This document shows positions 15,206 to 24,498 of a stretch of 25,772 nucleotides of DNA, piece by piece. This DNA is from a virus. How positions within the stretch are numbered: the stretch's first letter is position 1; each line of letters opens with the position of its first letter. The DNA is taken from positions 1 through 25,772 of IMG/VR virus record IMGVR_UViG_3300028490_000026; one strand, 5' to 3'. Position numbers and translations under genes: made by a program. The notes below the pieces were generated by a model. It worked only from the letters and a program-made list of their open reading frames with translations. It ran no database searches and was not told the DNA's origin.

Positions 15206-16334
15206 TATGCATTTCCTTTTTAGTATATGGTTGAGCTGGAAACTCACCAATTATTCTTCTCTCTCTAAAGTAGTTGTAGGTATCAATCCATCCCTTATCA
15301 ACATTGAGTGTAATACCAAGATCCTTCAACATTGTATCAGACATTTTAGATACAAGTCTAAATTCAATACTTGCCTTATTCTTCACTCCTCCACATGTTG
15401 ATTCTAGTCTAACTTCCCCTCTGCCACCATTACCTGCCGTAGATGTCAACCCTGAAGTACCACCACCACCTGCACCAACACCACCATTTCCTGCTATTGA
15501 TTCATTGTTTCCTCCTTTTCCACCGTTACCAAACCCTGCTTGTCCTCCCCAAAGAGCAGAAGAACCAAAGAATGATAGACCATCTGTAGAGGTTCCCCAA
15601 CACCCACTTCTAGTAGCACCATTACCTTGATAGGCTGAACCTGCTCCTCCTGCAGCAGTAGCCAATGTATCAAATGAAGATGCTGTTCCTGCTCCTGCTG
15701 TACCTAAGTATAGTGCCCCAAGTCCACCTACTCCTACAGTAATGTAGTAAGCGACTTCAGGAGTTACAGTATAGGTATTAGAAACTTCACTACCTCCTGC
15801 TCCTCCATCATCAGAACCTACACCACTATCAAAACCACCACCACCACCACCACCAATCATACATACATCTACGCTGAGTATACCACTTGTGTTTTCCCAC
15901 TCATGGTCTCCTGGTACATCAAATATTACAGACAATGGAACACAGCATAACACGCAGGTTATATCTGCAATAATATTGGATTCCTTTTCACCAGCAGAGT
16001 TCCATGCTCTAATATAGAATGACTCTACTTCACCACCTGGACAATTATGAGTTACTGGTGATGTCTGTGCTGGATAAAGTAGAGTACCATCACTAGAGTG
16101 TATATCATATTGTGGTGCAGGATATCCATCAGTGTCATTCCATTGAAAGGTAAGCTTTTCACAAGTACCACTACTGACAGTTAATGATATTGGTACAGTA
16201 GGAGGACAAGCTCTCCTCCACACTTCAACATCATTAGCCATAACAACTTCTACGTTAGCATATGAACCATCAGTACCCTTAACCTTTATCTTGTTACAGG
16301 TTGATATATCTACCCCATTTACAACTACTGGCAT
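15198..16334 (-). CDS. Glycine-rich tail adhesin (378 aa)
   Basis: The N-terminal 40 residues (NGVDI…NDVEVW) resemble the start of the 552-aa neighbour and may be an attachment module. A fibronectin-III-like, Cys-containing domain follows (about 44-125). Residues 155-312 form a glycine-rich domain that opens with seven glycines and has the usual TYTVTPEVAYYITVGVGG element before alternating Gly runs. Such domains are found at receptor-binding tips of phage fibres, where Gly runs can pack as polyglycine-II helices. The last 65 residues are a different, charged segment. ATG 16334 lies 2 bases after the upstream stop. Host-receptor binding is inference from domain type and location. Confidence 0.8.
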   Translation of the reverse strand: MPVVVNGVDISTCNKIKVKGTDGSYANVEVVMANDVEVWRRACPPTVPISLTVSSGTCEKLTFQWNDTDGYPAPQYDIHSSDGTLLYPAQTSPVTHNCPGGEVESFYIRAWNSAGEKESNIIADITCVLCCVPLSVIFDVPGDHEWENTSGILSVDVCMIGGGGGGGFDSGVGSDDGGAGGSEVSNTYTVTPEVAYYITVGVGGLGALYLGTAGAGTASSFDTLATAAGGAGSAYQGNGATRSGCWGTSTDGLSFFGSSALWGGQAGFGNGGKGGNNESIAGNGGVGAGGGGTSGLTSTAGNGGRGEVRLESTCGGVKNKASIEFRLVSKMSDTMLKDLGITLNVDKGWIDTYNYFRERRIIGEFPAQPYTKKEMHNV

Positions 16335-16336
16335 AC

Positions 16337-17995
16337 CTAGACCTTCACATCTAAATATAATGTACCAGAAGCTTCGTCAAACCTTCCTAGAGCTATGTTT
16401 CCACTTGCTCCATCTTGGTTAACCATCTTAATCCAACCACCATCTGATTGCAAACTAGTGTCATATTCAGCACTACCACTTGGTTCATGGAAGTCTATAT
16501 AATTACCAACATCAAGTATTCCACCACTCACGAATGGAATAGTGTCCTCTATATCATCAAACGTAGAACCAGACTGCAAGTTCTTACCATCTAGTAAGTC
16601 TGCATTTAATCCACTACCACTTCCATCGTTACCTTGATGCCATACAACCTCACCATTAATAGTAACCTCACCACCATTGGCATTCAATCCTAACCAAGTA
16701 CCTTCACTAACACCATCAGTAACAGTAACAGCTTGTATCTCATTTCCATCAATGGTCATAAATGTACTATCTACATCTCCAATAGTTATAGCACCTCTTG
16801 ATTCCAGTGAAGCATCTCCAGTGTAACTAAAGTGATATTTACCACTAGCTGTATCATCTGCATCTGTTCTTAGATACTGGTCATGGGTATGTGTAGCAAC
16901 TGAATAAAAATCACTATCTTCACCATCTAATAGATCTGCGTCTAATCCACTACCAGCACCGTCATTCAATAGCATCTTAGCCTTGAAATCAGCATTACTA
17001 ACATTACCTAGTTTGACCTCAGCAAATTCACTAGCTTCCATACCATCTACAGTGTCAGCATCAAGTGTACTGTCAATCCCTTGTGGGAATATATCTGCAG
17101 GTGGAATCTTATCTACGTTAAGTCTAAACTCGTCCCCATGAAATCCATCAACTGTATCAGAGTCAATGTATGTAAATTCATCACCATCATCTCCATCCTC
17201 ATTATGACCTTGATTGAGTAGGTCTAATGGATAGTGAGTATGAGGAGGAACATATACAACACTGGACAATACAGCTTCTAATGTATCAGTAAAAGGACCT
17301 TCTCCATCATCGTTGTAGAAACACATCTTATAGAAGTAGTCTATGTCTCTATTAACTACACCAAAGTCTTTGTATGTGTTACCACCAAACGGTAGCCAAT
17401 CTACAAGTACCATACTATCTGCAGACTCCCCTCTGTAGATATTAACACCCTTAGCATCAGTCTCACCATTGTCTCCCCACTGTAAGAATATATGGTAATA
17501 ACTTGCAGGTGTACCTACTGAGAATGGATCTGGTTTCTTTGTAGGAGGACATGTACATGGTACTTGTTCATCTCTAAACCCAGTATCTATCTCAGAGTAT
17601 GCAGAACAAGCTCCAGTAGAATCATCATCACAAGTAAAACAAGCCTTAACCCTATAGTGGTAAACCTTAGTGTCTTCTATCTGATGATCTTCGTACCATA
17701 AATCTCCGTTAAGAATATCTGCTACCTGAGTAAAAGTAGTACCATCATCATCACTTCTCTCCACAGTATACATAGCATCAAAGTCAGAATATCCCCACTG
17801 TACAAGTACATGTGTTTCAAACTGACCATCAGTTGCATCACAAAAGTCTGGTACTGGAGGAGGAGGACAAGTACCAGCTCCACCATCTTGCCAATACAAC
17901 ACATCATTGAAATATACCTTGGTGAAAGTATTACCATTAAAGTTTATAACTCCACCAGATTGAGGTATCTCTACCCCGTTGAAATATAATGCCAT
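16337..17995 (-). CDS. Tail fibre with two fibronectin-III-like domains and DADLLDG repeats (552 aa)
   Basis: Order: N-terminal attachment module (1-40, NGVEI…NDVLYW), a Cys/Pro linker (CPPPPVPDFC), an FN3-like domain (about 46-140), a second one (about 153-248), then a fibre shaft. The shaft has four D-A/S-D-T/L-V/L-DG motifs near residues 279, 312, 351 and 464. It also has a classic THTHDQY element and a VWHQGNDGSGSG element, both widespread in phage tail fibres, where they stabilise trimeric shafts. Cysteines cluster in the FN3 region. ATG 17995 follows GGAG by five bases, 9 bases after the previous stop. No chaperone peptidase is visible at the C-terminus. Confidence 0.85.
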   Translation of the reverse strand: MALYFNGVEIPQSGGVINFNGNTFTKVYFNDVLYWQDGGAGTCPPPPVPDFCDATDGQFETHVLVQWGYSDFDAMYTVERSDDDGTTFTQVADILNGDLWYEDHQIEDTKVYHYRVKACFTCDDDSTGACSAYSEIDTGFRDEQVPCTCPPTKKPDPFSVGTPASYYHIFLQWGDNGETDAKGVNIYRGESADSMVLVDWLPFGGNTYKDFGVVNRDIDYFYKMCFYNDDGEGPFTDTLEAVLSSVVYVPPHTHYPLDLLNQGHNEDGDDGDEFTYIDSDTVDGFHGDEFRLNVDKIPPADIFPQGIDSTLDADTVDGMEASEFAEVKLGNVSNADFKAKMLLNDGAGSGLDADLLDGEDSDFYSVATHTHDQYLRTDADDTASGKYHFSYTGDASLESRGAITIGDVDSTFMTIDGNEIQAVTVTDGVSEGTWLGLNANGGEVTINGEVVWHQGNDGSGSGLNADLLDGKNLQSGSTFDDIEDTIPFVSGGILDVGNYIDFHEPSGSAEYDTSLQSDGGWIKMVNQDGASGNIALGRFDEASGTLYLDVKV

Positions 17996-18004
17996 GACAA
18001 CTCC

Positions 18005-20020
18005 TTATGGTGCAGCAGTGTTTGATAGATACAGTATACCATTAGTTGTGTCTTCCCAGATTCTAATACCACCAACCACAGTTTCTCCAGCAAAAGGAGG
18101 AGTATACGTAGGTGGTTTACCAGCTAGGTCATCCCACTCTATAGCAGTAGCTTCTAGTCTAAAGGCATCAGCATGTAGTCCATCAAGTAGGTCAGCATCA
18201 AACCCTGAACCATCAGCAAAGTGTCCTTGACCAATAACCTCATCAGCATTGTGAGTATGTACAGCTACTGCAAAGTCGATAGCATGTTTACCATCAATAG
18301 TATCAGCATCCAACAATGAACCAGCACCTTGAGGTGCAATATCACTTGGAGCAATATCAACAGCCTTTGCTCTATACTGAACCATCTGATCATTGAAGTA
18401 AGATAAAGGTATAGCATCACTATCACCTTCTGGATCAACTATGCCAGATACGGTAGCACCCTGTGTAAAGCGTAGATTGCCTATCATGGCTGTTGTACCA
18501 TCTGATCTAATGAAGTCATTAGGGTCAAGGTTTACTTTGGCTTTAAGAAACCATCCAGACTGTGTATATAGCATGTAGTCATTATCAGTAGCATATCTAT
18601 CTACGAGGTCTCCACCTATAAAGGTATGTCCATCTTCATCATCAACATTCGTATCATATACATACCAGTATTGACCTGGTGTTGGGTCTACTGGATACTC
18701 ACCATCTACACCTTCAGGATTCCATCCACCCATAGCAACAAGACTACTAAACCCAACAAAAGAACCATCTATCAATCCATTATCATTAAGTATAATAGGC
18801 TTATGCATATCATCACCACCAGTAGAAGCAACGATAAATTCAGACTCATCAAATACTGATGTCAATCTAGTATTAAGTACTCCCAAACTTACTGCATCAC
18901 CATCTTCAGTTGCATCACCAAGGTCTATCATCTTGTTTAATCCAGCAGTAATACTACCAGTCATAGGATAAGAACCATCTCTCTTATAGTAATCCTCTGG
19001 ATACAGCTTAGATGTAACCTTGATCCATCCAGATTCAGTCCAAGCCATATAGTCACCAGTCTTAACAGTAAGACCAACCAGATCACCTTCTTGCCATGTG
19101 AATCTTTCATTCAGTGGTAATTCAATGTACCAGGTTGCTCCATACGTGCTATTAGAGGTATCAGGATACTCTGACTCTATACTTCCATGTATAGGCGTAA
19201 ATTTACCTGCTAGGTACACTACTGGGAGTTTTATCATAGAGTTATCTACAAGTCCTTCAGAGTTAAGTTTAACACCTAGTCCTGCATCTGCAAATCCATC
19301 AGAATGATCAAGCATCCATTCCTTCTTAACATACTCCACATGGTCATGTTCTGAGGGAGGGAATGTATTAGGTTTACCAACTACACTGACCCAATCAATA
19401 TACGTCTGTAGGAACATCCACTCACTACTAGTACCATCATCATACCAAGCAATTCTACTACCAGCAGTCCAATAGATATCATCATACCAAGCAGTCTCTT
19501 TAATAACCCAATAATCACCATGTTCAGTAGGTATTGGATATGCACCACTCTTAGGATTCCAGTAACCCTTCAACGTAAGTGCTGATGCTTCACCCCTAGA
19601 TACTTCAGACCAATGATAAGAAGAGAACCCTAACTCAGCATCAGGATAATCAGGATGAGTTACTGGATCAGATATAGGATTTTGTGACCATCTCTTACCA
19701 AACTCTGCTTCATCTATCGTAGCTTTATAGTAAGAATTACCCTCTACAACTTTATCTTCCATTTCAACTAGCTGTCCAGGGATAGCAAGTACAGAGTCCA
19801 TGTTCTCACCAATATCTACGAGTGCTGGTAAATTCTCTGCTATAGGAGCTAGTGTATCAATGTTGTCTGCTACAATCTTGATCTCATCAAGGAAAGGTTT
19901 AATCTCCTTGAGTCCATACTCAATAAACAAGTCCTCAAGTTCAACTGCTAAGTCATCTATCTTAGTGTCTATATACTGTTGCAACTTATCAAAAAGTTGA
20001 TTCATATTCATGATTGCCAT
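18005..20020 (-). CDS. Tail fibre protein with three sugar-binding-like modules (671 aa)
   Basis: The N-terminus (MAIMNMNQLFDKLQQYID) and the next 80 helical residues match the 748-aa paralogue and are probably the virion attachment part. The GFSSYHWSE segment at about 131 is shared too. Three divergent copies of a module (about 151-206, 271-336 and 429-496) have the pattern G-F/W-x-P … YP … G-x-W/YW … GD … SGW. These resemble carbohydrate-binding-type repeats of phage fibres. Two DG-x-x-MxG shaft motifs occur (about 348 and 507). The C-terminus has HTH and DADLLDG elements like the 552-aa fibre. ATG 20020 lies one base after the previous stop; its AAGGA site is inside the previous gene's last codons. 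Confidence 0.85.
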   Translation of the reverse strand: MAIMNMNQLFDKLQQYIDTKIDDLAVELEDLFIEYGLKEIKPFLDEIKIVADNIDTLAPIAENLPALVDIGENMDSVLAIPGQLVEMEDKVVEGNSYYKATIDEAEFGKRWSQNPISDPVTHPDYPDAELGFSSYHWSEVSRGEASALTLKGYWNPKSGAYPIPTEHGDYWVIKETAWYDDIYWTAGSRIAWYDDGTSSEWMFLQTYIDWVSVVGKPNTFPPSEHDHVEYVKKEWMLDHSDGFADAGLGVKLNSEGLVDNSMIKLPVVYLAGKFTPIHGSIESEYPDTSNSTYGATWYIELPLNERFTWQEGDLVGLTVKTGDYMAWTESGWIKVTSKLYPEDYYKRDGSYPMTGSITAGLNKMIDLGDATEDGDAVSLGVLNTRLTSVFDESEFIVASTGGDDMHKPIILNDNGLIDGSFVGFSSLVAMGGWNPEGVDGEYPVDPTPGQYWYVYDTNVDDEDGHTFIGGDLVDRYATDNDYMLYTQSGWFLKAKVNLDPNDFIRSDGTTAMIGNLRFTQGATVSGIVDPEGDSDAIPLSYFNDQMVQYRAKAVDIAPSDIAPQGAGSLLDADTIDGKHAIDFAVAVHTHNADEVIGQGHFADGSGFDADLLDGLHADAFRLEATAIEWDDLAGKPPTYTPPFAGETVVGGIRIWEDTTNGILYLSNTAAP

Positions 20021-20021
20021 C

Positions 20022-22268
20022 TTATTTTCCTTTTAGTATTTGTACTTCTTTTTCAAGAGCAGTTATCTTAGTCAGTAGCTTAGCCAGTCCAGCATCAACA
20101 TAATCCTTGTTGGTTAAGTGATTACCTGAGCTAGGTACTTCGTCTACAAGTACTCCACCATATTTTACTTCAAGAAACCCATCTGACTTGAGTATAATCT
20201 CACCTACAGTAACCTCAGCAACATCATAGTTTCTGAGAGTCATTGAATTATTATCGTGGTCTCTGAATAGAATACCTCTATTTACTGCACCATCGCTGAA
20301 CCATATGTGAGTATTGTCATTTTGGTCCAAAGTCAAATCACTTGTCATAGTTGCTTGACCAGTATGGAGACTAGTTGCTTCCAAATTACCAAGATGTACG
20401 TCAGCATAGGTACTATCTGTATGGTTATAGAAATCAAGTTTGTCATGATTATGATTGATTCTAAACTCAGGTTCTTCTGCAACATCTGAGATAAACCACA
20501 ACCAAGCACCATTAGTAAGCCTCAAATCATCAGTCATTGTTCCACCAGACTTAGATAGGAATGTATCTACATAGTCTTTCCTAGTTAAGTGATTATCACC
20601 AGTAGGTGCTGCACCATCGACAGAAATATTACCATCAGTACCAATTCTACACATAAGAGGTAATTTAGTTCCACTAACATAAGTACCACCGTAGAAGATT
20701 ATTGACCCGTCTATGTTAAGGTTTATATGAGCACCAGTATCAGTAACACTATTGTTTCCAAGTGATGACATAGTACCATCACGGTTACGATACATGTTGT
20801 TACCAATTACTACATCATATCCACCATTAGAATACAAGTAACCACCAGCACAAAACTCTTGATAATTAGAAGTCCAGCAATCAGCAGGTACTTTAATTGG
20901 TAAGTTACCTGTCATTGTATCCCCAGATTTATTGACTTTAGAATTACTAGCATCTATGTGTTGTTGATACTCCACAGCATCTCCAGTAACAGTACCAACA
21001 CCCATTCCAGTAATCTTCTTTGTACCCAACTGTAGATTACCAGTCATAGCAAGAGTTCCATCTCTCAATACGAAGTCAGTAGAGAAGCTAGATATCTGAT
21101 TAACAGTTACAAGGTCTTGTGCCTCTGTACCATCAGCAGCATTCTTAAACTGTTGTCCACCACCTGCAAATGCTCCTATAATCGGTTTTGTACCATCAAG
21201 GAAGTAGTATGAGGTTGGATCAATGTTAAGGTGTATATACCCCCATTCTGTCTCACCATGAATAAGTGAGTCTCCATTATATAGAACAACTCCAGTTAAG
21301 TCACCTTCAGTAAATGTCCATCCTTCAGGAGGTAACTCAGCCATACCCCAATATGCACCTCTAGTATAGTTAGTAGTATCAGGATATTCAGCTCCAGTAG
21401 CAGGAGTAAACATTCCCACAGGATACAACCCAGTACCAGATATGGTAGGATGTAAATACCCAGTACCATCAAGTACTATAGGTTTACCTGCATCAGCAAC
21501 ACCAGCACTCTCTGTAATAAAGTCTGTCTTGTCATATTTCAGTACATCTGCATCATCTACATACTTCATAGTAACAAGGTCTTGAGGACTCTCAATCACA
21601 GGAGGTCCACCATTAGGTCCAGAAATAGAAACACCATCAGAACCAAGTATCAATAAACTAGCAGTAGTTAAACCATCAGCTTGATATCTACTCACCACAA
21701 CTTGTCCAGTCTCATCTGAGTGATACATACCACCAGTAATACCAGAACTGTTCTCAAAGATAACTCTCTGAGCACTTGTAGTAGCTATGTGTAGATTACC
21801 TGTCATAGGTTTAGAGCCATCTATATGTAAGAATAGCTCAGGATTACTCTCAGATGCTTTAGTTGCCCAGTGATAAGAGGAGAACCCAGTTGGATGTTCA
21901 CCATCCTGTACTGGAGTGTCTTCTTCCTCTTGAGCCCAAGAATGAGCATCTAACATATCTTCTCTAGCTTGTATAGCAAATATCTCTGCATACTTCCTAG
22001 ACAGCTCAGCATCTTTAGCTGCTTGAGGAGCATTCTTAATTGCTGCCATATTACGTGAACATTTAATCACACTAGGCATACTATTATATACACCTACAAC
22101 AGACTCCATATTGTCTGCAACTGTAAGCAACTCATCCATATAAGTACCAATCAGTTCCATATTATTGTCTTCAAACAACTGTTCTAAAGCAGTAGTACTA
22201 TCTTCTATCTTCTTATCTATATACAACTGTAATTGGTCAAACAGTTTATTCATATTCACTATAGCCAT
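20022..22268 (-). CDS. Tail fibre protein, trimeric shaft with coiled-coil end (748 aa)
   Basis: The helical N-terminal module (MAIVNMNKLFDQLQLYIDKK) is shared with the 671-aa gene, followed by GFSSYHWA at about 128. The shaft carries repeated DG/SG-x-x-M-T-G/D-x-L motifs (near residues 150, 360, 405, 443 and 576), typical of trimeric tail fibres, and repeated K-YVD elements. One copy of the sugar-binding-like module lies at about 283-348. The C-terminal 30 residues (about 719-748) form a short Leu/Lys coiled coil likely to trimerise the fibre. The start overlaps the previous gene by 10 bases, with AGGA six bases upstream. The receptor is unknown. Confidence 0.85.
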   Translation of the reverse strand: MAIVNMNKLFDQLQLYIDKKIEDSTTALEQLFEDNNMELIGTYMDELLTVADNMESVVGVYNSMPSVIKCSRNMAAIKNAPQAAKDAELSRKYAEIFAIQAREDMLDAHSWAQEEEDTPVQDGEHPTGFSSYHWATKASESNPELFLHIDGSKPMTGNLHIATTSAQRVIFENSSGITGGMYHSDETGQVVVSRYQADGLTTASLLILGSDGVSISGPNGGPPVIESPQDLVTMKYVDDADVLKYDKTDFITESAGVADAGKPIVLDGTGYLHPTISGTGLYPVGMFTPATGAEYPDTTNYTRGAYWGMAELPPEGWTFTEGDLTGVVLYNGDSLIHGETEWGYIHLNIDPTSYYFLDGTKPIIGAFAGGGQQFKNAADGTEAQDLVTVNQISSFSTDFVLRDGTLAMTGNLQLGTKKITGMGVGTVTGDAVEYQQHIDASNSKVNKSGDTMTGNLPIKVPADCWTSNYQEFCAGGYLYSNGGYDVVIGNNMYRNRDGTMSSLGNNSVTDTGAHINLNIDGSIIFYGGTYVSGTKLPLMCRIGTDGNISVDGAAPTGDNHLTRKDYVDTFLSKSGGTMTDDLRLTNGAWLWFISDVAEEPEFRINHNHDKLDFYNHTDSTYADVHLGNLEATSLHTGQATMTSDLTLDQNDNTHIWFSDGAVNRGILFRDHDNNSMTLRNYDVAEVTVGEIILKSDGFLEVKYGGVLVDEVPSSGNHLTNKDYVDAGLAKLLTKITALEKEVQILKGK

Positions 22269-22972
22269 TTAGCATCCTTTGTTCTATCTGTAGTCGATAC
22301 CACTGTAGTTGGGTATCTATTGGTTAAATTCTCTTTACACTGATGATATCTCATGAAGTCATAATTAGTAGCTTGTACATCTTCTTTACTATGTAGCGTA
22401 TCATTTATATAGAACTTACATCCAGCAATTACACACTGAGTAATATCAAGCAAATGTTCATCTGCCAGTTCATCTATATGAGGTACTATCCAAGCACTGA
22501 AGCACATGAATTCTCCATCATGAGTATCTAACCATTCTTGATCATACACTATATAGTAAGAAGAACCTCTTTCTTCAAACTTATCCATAATAGAAACCCC
22601 ACTACCATCAAAGATATCCAATACATCTATTACCCTAGATTGAGCTAGATCGTCTTGTAACACTTTATTTACTGTCGGGGAAGGTAATACACCTGTAGTA
22701 AGGAAAGCTTCTATTTCCTCCTGTATAGGAGCACTAAACGTAATCTCTGTAGGTTCTTGTTCTGTCTGCTCATTGAGTCTACCCAATGCTCTAAAGTTAT
22801 ATGTAGTTATGTCTTTATCTACAGTGAAACCGTGTAGCTTCTTAAACAGCCTAGAACCCAAGGATATATCCTCAAGTACTGTCTGTATAACCGAGTCTAC
22901 ACCATCATCATTGAGAGATACATCTCTGATGTGATACTTGACCTTCTCTCGAAGGTAGTCTATATTTGCCAT
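22259..22972 (-). CDS. Tail/connector protein, N4 gp67-like by position (237 aa)
   Basis: The N-terminus reads like head-tail adaptor proteins: MANIDYLREKVKYHIRDVS followed by NDDGVDSVIQTVLED, a short helical start seen in several podoviral connectors. The rest is mixed alpha/beta with acidic patches. A Cys and Trp-rich part at about 160-205 includes GEFMCFSAWIVPHID, and the C-terminus is charged. The length fits N4 gp67, a roughly 30-kDa virion protein encoded beside the large terminase. The gene lies between the terminase and the fibres; ATG 22972 lies 8 bases after the terminase stop. The call rests on length and neighbourhood, so a generic connector protein is the alternative. Confidence 0.65.
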   Translation of the reverse strand: MANIDYLREKVKYHIRDVSLNDDGVDSVIQTVLEDISLGSRLFKKLHGFTVDKDITTYNFRALGRLNEQTEQEPTEITFSAPIQEEIEAFLTTGVLPSPTVNKVLQDDLAQSRVIDVLDIFDGSGVSIMDKFEERGSSYYIVYDQEWLDTHDGEFMCFSAWIVPHIDELADEHLLDITQCVIAGCKFYINDTLHSKEDVQATNYDFMRYHQCKENLTNRYPTTVVSTTDRTKDAKWL

Positions 22973-22980
22973 GAGGACTC

Positions 22981-24498
22981 CTAGAATAGATATGAATTTG
23001 TTTGTTCTCCATCCATTATATCTAAACCAGGTTCATCCCTTATTGAAGTACTTGCTATGATATCTATCAACGTAAGTTGAGCAATAGCATCAATCAAGTC
23101 ATCATGCTTAGCAAGAATCTTATCTACAGTGATCATACTCATCTCCTGCAATAACTCCTCAGTAAAGTTATGCATAATATCTTCTGGTATCCAGAACCTA
23201 CCCATCTCTACAATAGGTTGAAAACTCTTGAGTACAGTAAGCTTAGAGTTCTTGTGGTTAGGTCTACTAATCATATCTACACCAAAGAATAGCCCTCTCT
23301 TCACTTGTTCGTTATAGATAAATGTCTTCATAGCCATCTGGAATGCTACCTTCTCCAGAACTACAGAGTAAGGTCTATACTTAGCAACATACATGAATAT
23401 CTTATCAATAGTATCATCAGGTTTATATCTACCATAACACCCATCCACTAAGAACCAGTGATTATTCTCATTAACCCCAATAACAGCTATAGCAGTATAG
23501 TCAGCAGTGTCCCTTTCAGAGATAGCTAAATCTACAGATATATAGTAGGTAAGTCCTGCTAGGTTGTTCTTCATATCAGTACTACGATACCTCTTAACAT
23601 TATCCAGGTTATACAGCAATGATTCACTAGGTGTAATAATCAACATGTGTTCCTGATACCATAACGCTGCTTTACCGAGACCCTTATACGAGTTGTATGA
23701 CTGTCTAATATACTCAACAGTAAATCTATCTTCCCAACAACTAACTACAGGTTGTCCATCCTTAACAGGATAATCTTCAGCTATAGGTAACTGTATAGTA
23801 CTCCAGTCATCAGATTCAACCAGGTTCATCAACAATGAGTCAGCATGTAGAGGAGTTCCAATGAACGTAAACTCATAGTTATTAGGATTAACTGCAGGAA
23901 CAACTGCTGCTTGAAACCAGTTCTTCAACTTCTCTCTATTATCCTTGTTAATTACAGACTCATCATTCTCAATATCATCCATGATAATCCAGTCTGGTCT
24001 AAAGTGTCTAATGTTCACACCCCTAATCTTCTGTCCAGTACCTCTACCCTTAACATAGATTTCCCTATCTAGCATTTTATTGTAGATATGAATAGTAGGG
24101 TCATCACCTAACTTAGACTTAGTAATAGTCAAATACTTACTGAGTTCCTTGTTCTCCTGGATAGTATAGATGAGTCTATCTATCTGTGAAGCAACCTGTT
24201 GAACACTGTCCATAATGTAGATGATAAAGTTAATCTCACCATGATTAAACTTCTTACCTTTGAAGATACAGTATATCAAGTAGTACACACCTACCAACGT
24301 AGATTTCGATGCACCTCTTGTACACTCTAAACACTTCCTATTAGACTTCCCATTAATATGGTCAATCATCTGGAAATGCATTGGAGCTACCTTGTTCTCT
24401 TCATCAAAGAACGTATTAAACCAAGCAAAGAACTCTAAGGTGTCTTGATGCTTAGGATGATATGGTAAGTCATACCTAGCTCTGGGTACTATCGCCAT
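22981..24498 (-). CDS. terL: Terminase large subunit, ATPase and nuclease (505 aa)
   Basis: This is the packaging motor and DNA-cutting enzyme. Numbering from ATG 24498: Walker A-like T60-RGASK65-ST67; Walker B-type WIIMDDIEND at 170-179 with acidic D174/D175; coupling motif FIGTPLH at 212-218. The C-terminal RNase H-fold nuclease shows D323 (SVDLAIS), E382 (LEKVAFQ) and D466/D467 (KHDDLIDA), the three acidic positions expected for metal binding. The length matches N4 gp68-type terminases. I chose ATG 24498 because GGAGGT lies 5 bases upstream; the frame could extend to 24528, but that adds ten residues with no ribosome site. It overlaps the preceding gene by 23 bases. Confidence 0.95.
   Translation of the reverse strand: MAIVPRARYDLPYHPKHQDTLEFFAWFNTFFDEENKVAPMHFQMIDHINGKSNRKCLECTRGASKSTLVGVYYLIYCIFKGKKFNHGEINFIIYIMDSVQQVASQIDRLIYTIQENKELSKYLTITKSKLGDDPTIHIYNKMLDREIYVKGRGTGQKIRGVNIRHFRPDWIIMDDIENDESVINKDNREKLKNWFQAAVVPAVNPNNYEFTFIGTPLHADSLLMNLVESDDWSTIQLPIAEDYPVKDGQPVVSCWEDRFTVEYIRQSYNSYKGLGKAALWYQEHMLIITPSESLLYNLDNVKRYRSTDMKNNLAGLTYYISVDLAISERDTADYTAIAVIGVNENNHWFLVDGCYGRYKPDDTIDKIFMYVAKYRPYSVVLEKVAFQMAMKTFIYNEQVKRGLFFGVDMISRPNHKNSKLTVLKSFQPIVEMGRFWIPEDIMHNFTEELLQEMSMITVDKILAKHDDLIDAIAQLTLIDIIASTSIRDEPGLDIMDGEQTNSYLF

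Noticed and set aside
15304-15630. Plus-strand proline-rich frame of 108 codons
   Set aside because: This is the antisense of the glycine-rich adhesin domain (GGN codons read back as proline codons), not a gene.
22080-22090. TATAAT-like sequence within the 748-aa fibre gene
   Set aside because: Similar matches occur several times in this AT-rich coding DNA without an extended -10 or a nearby gene start.
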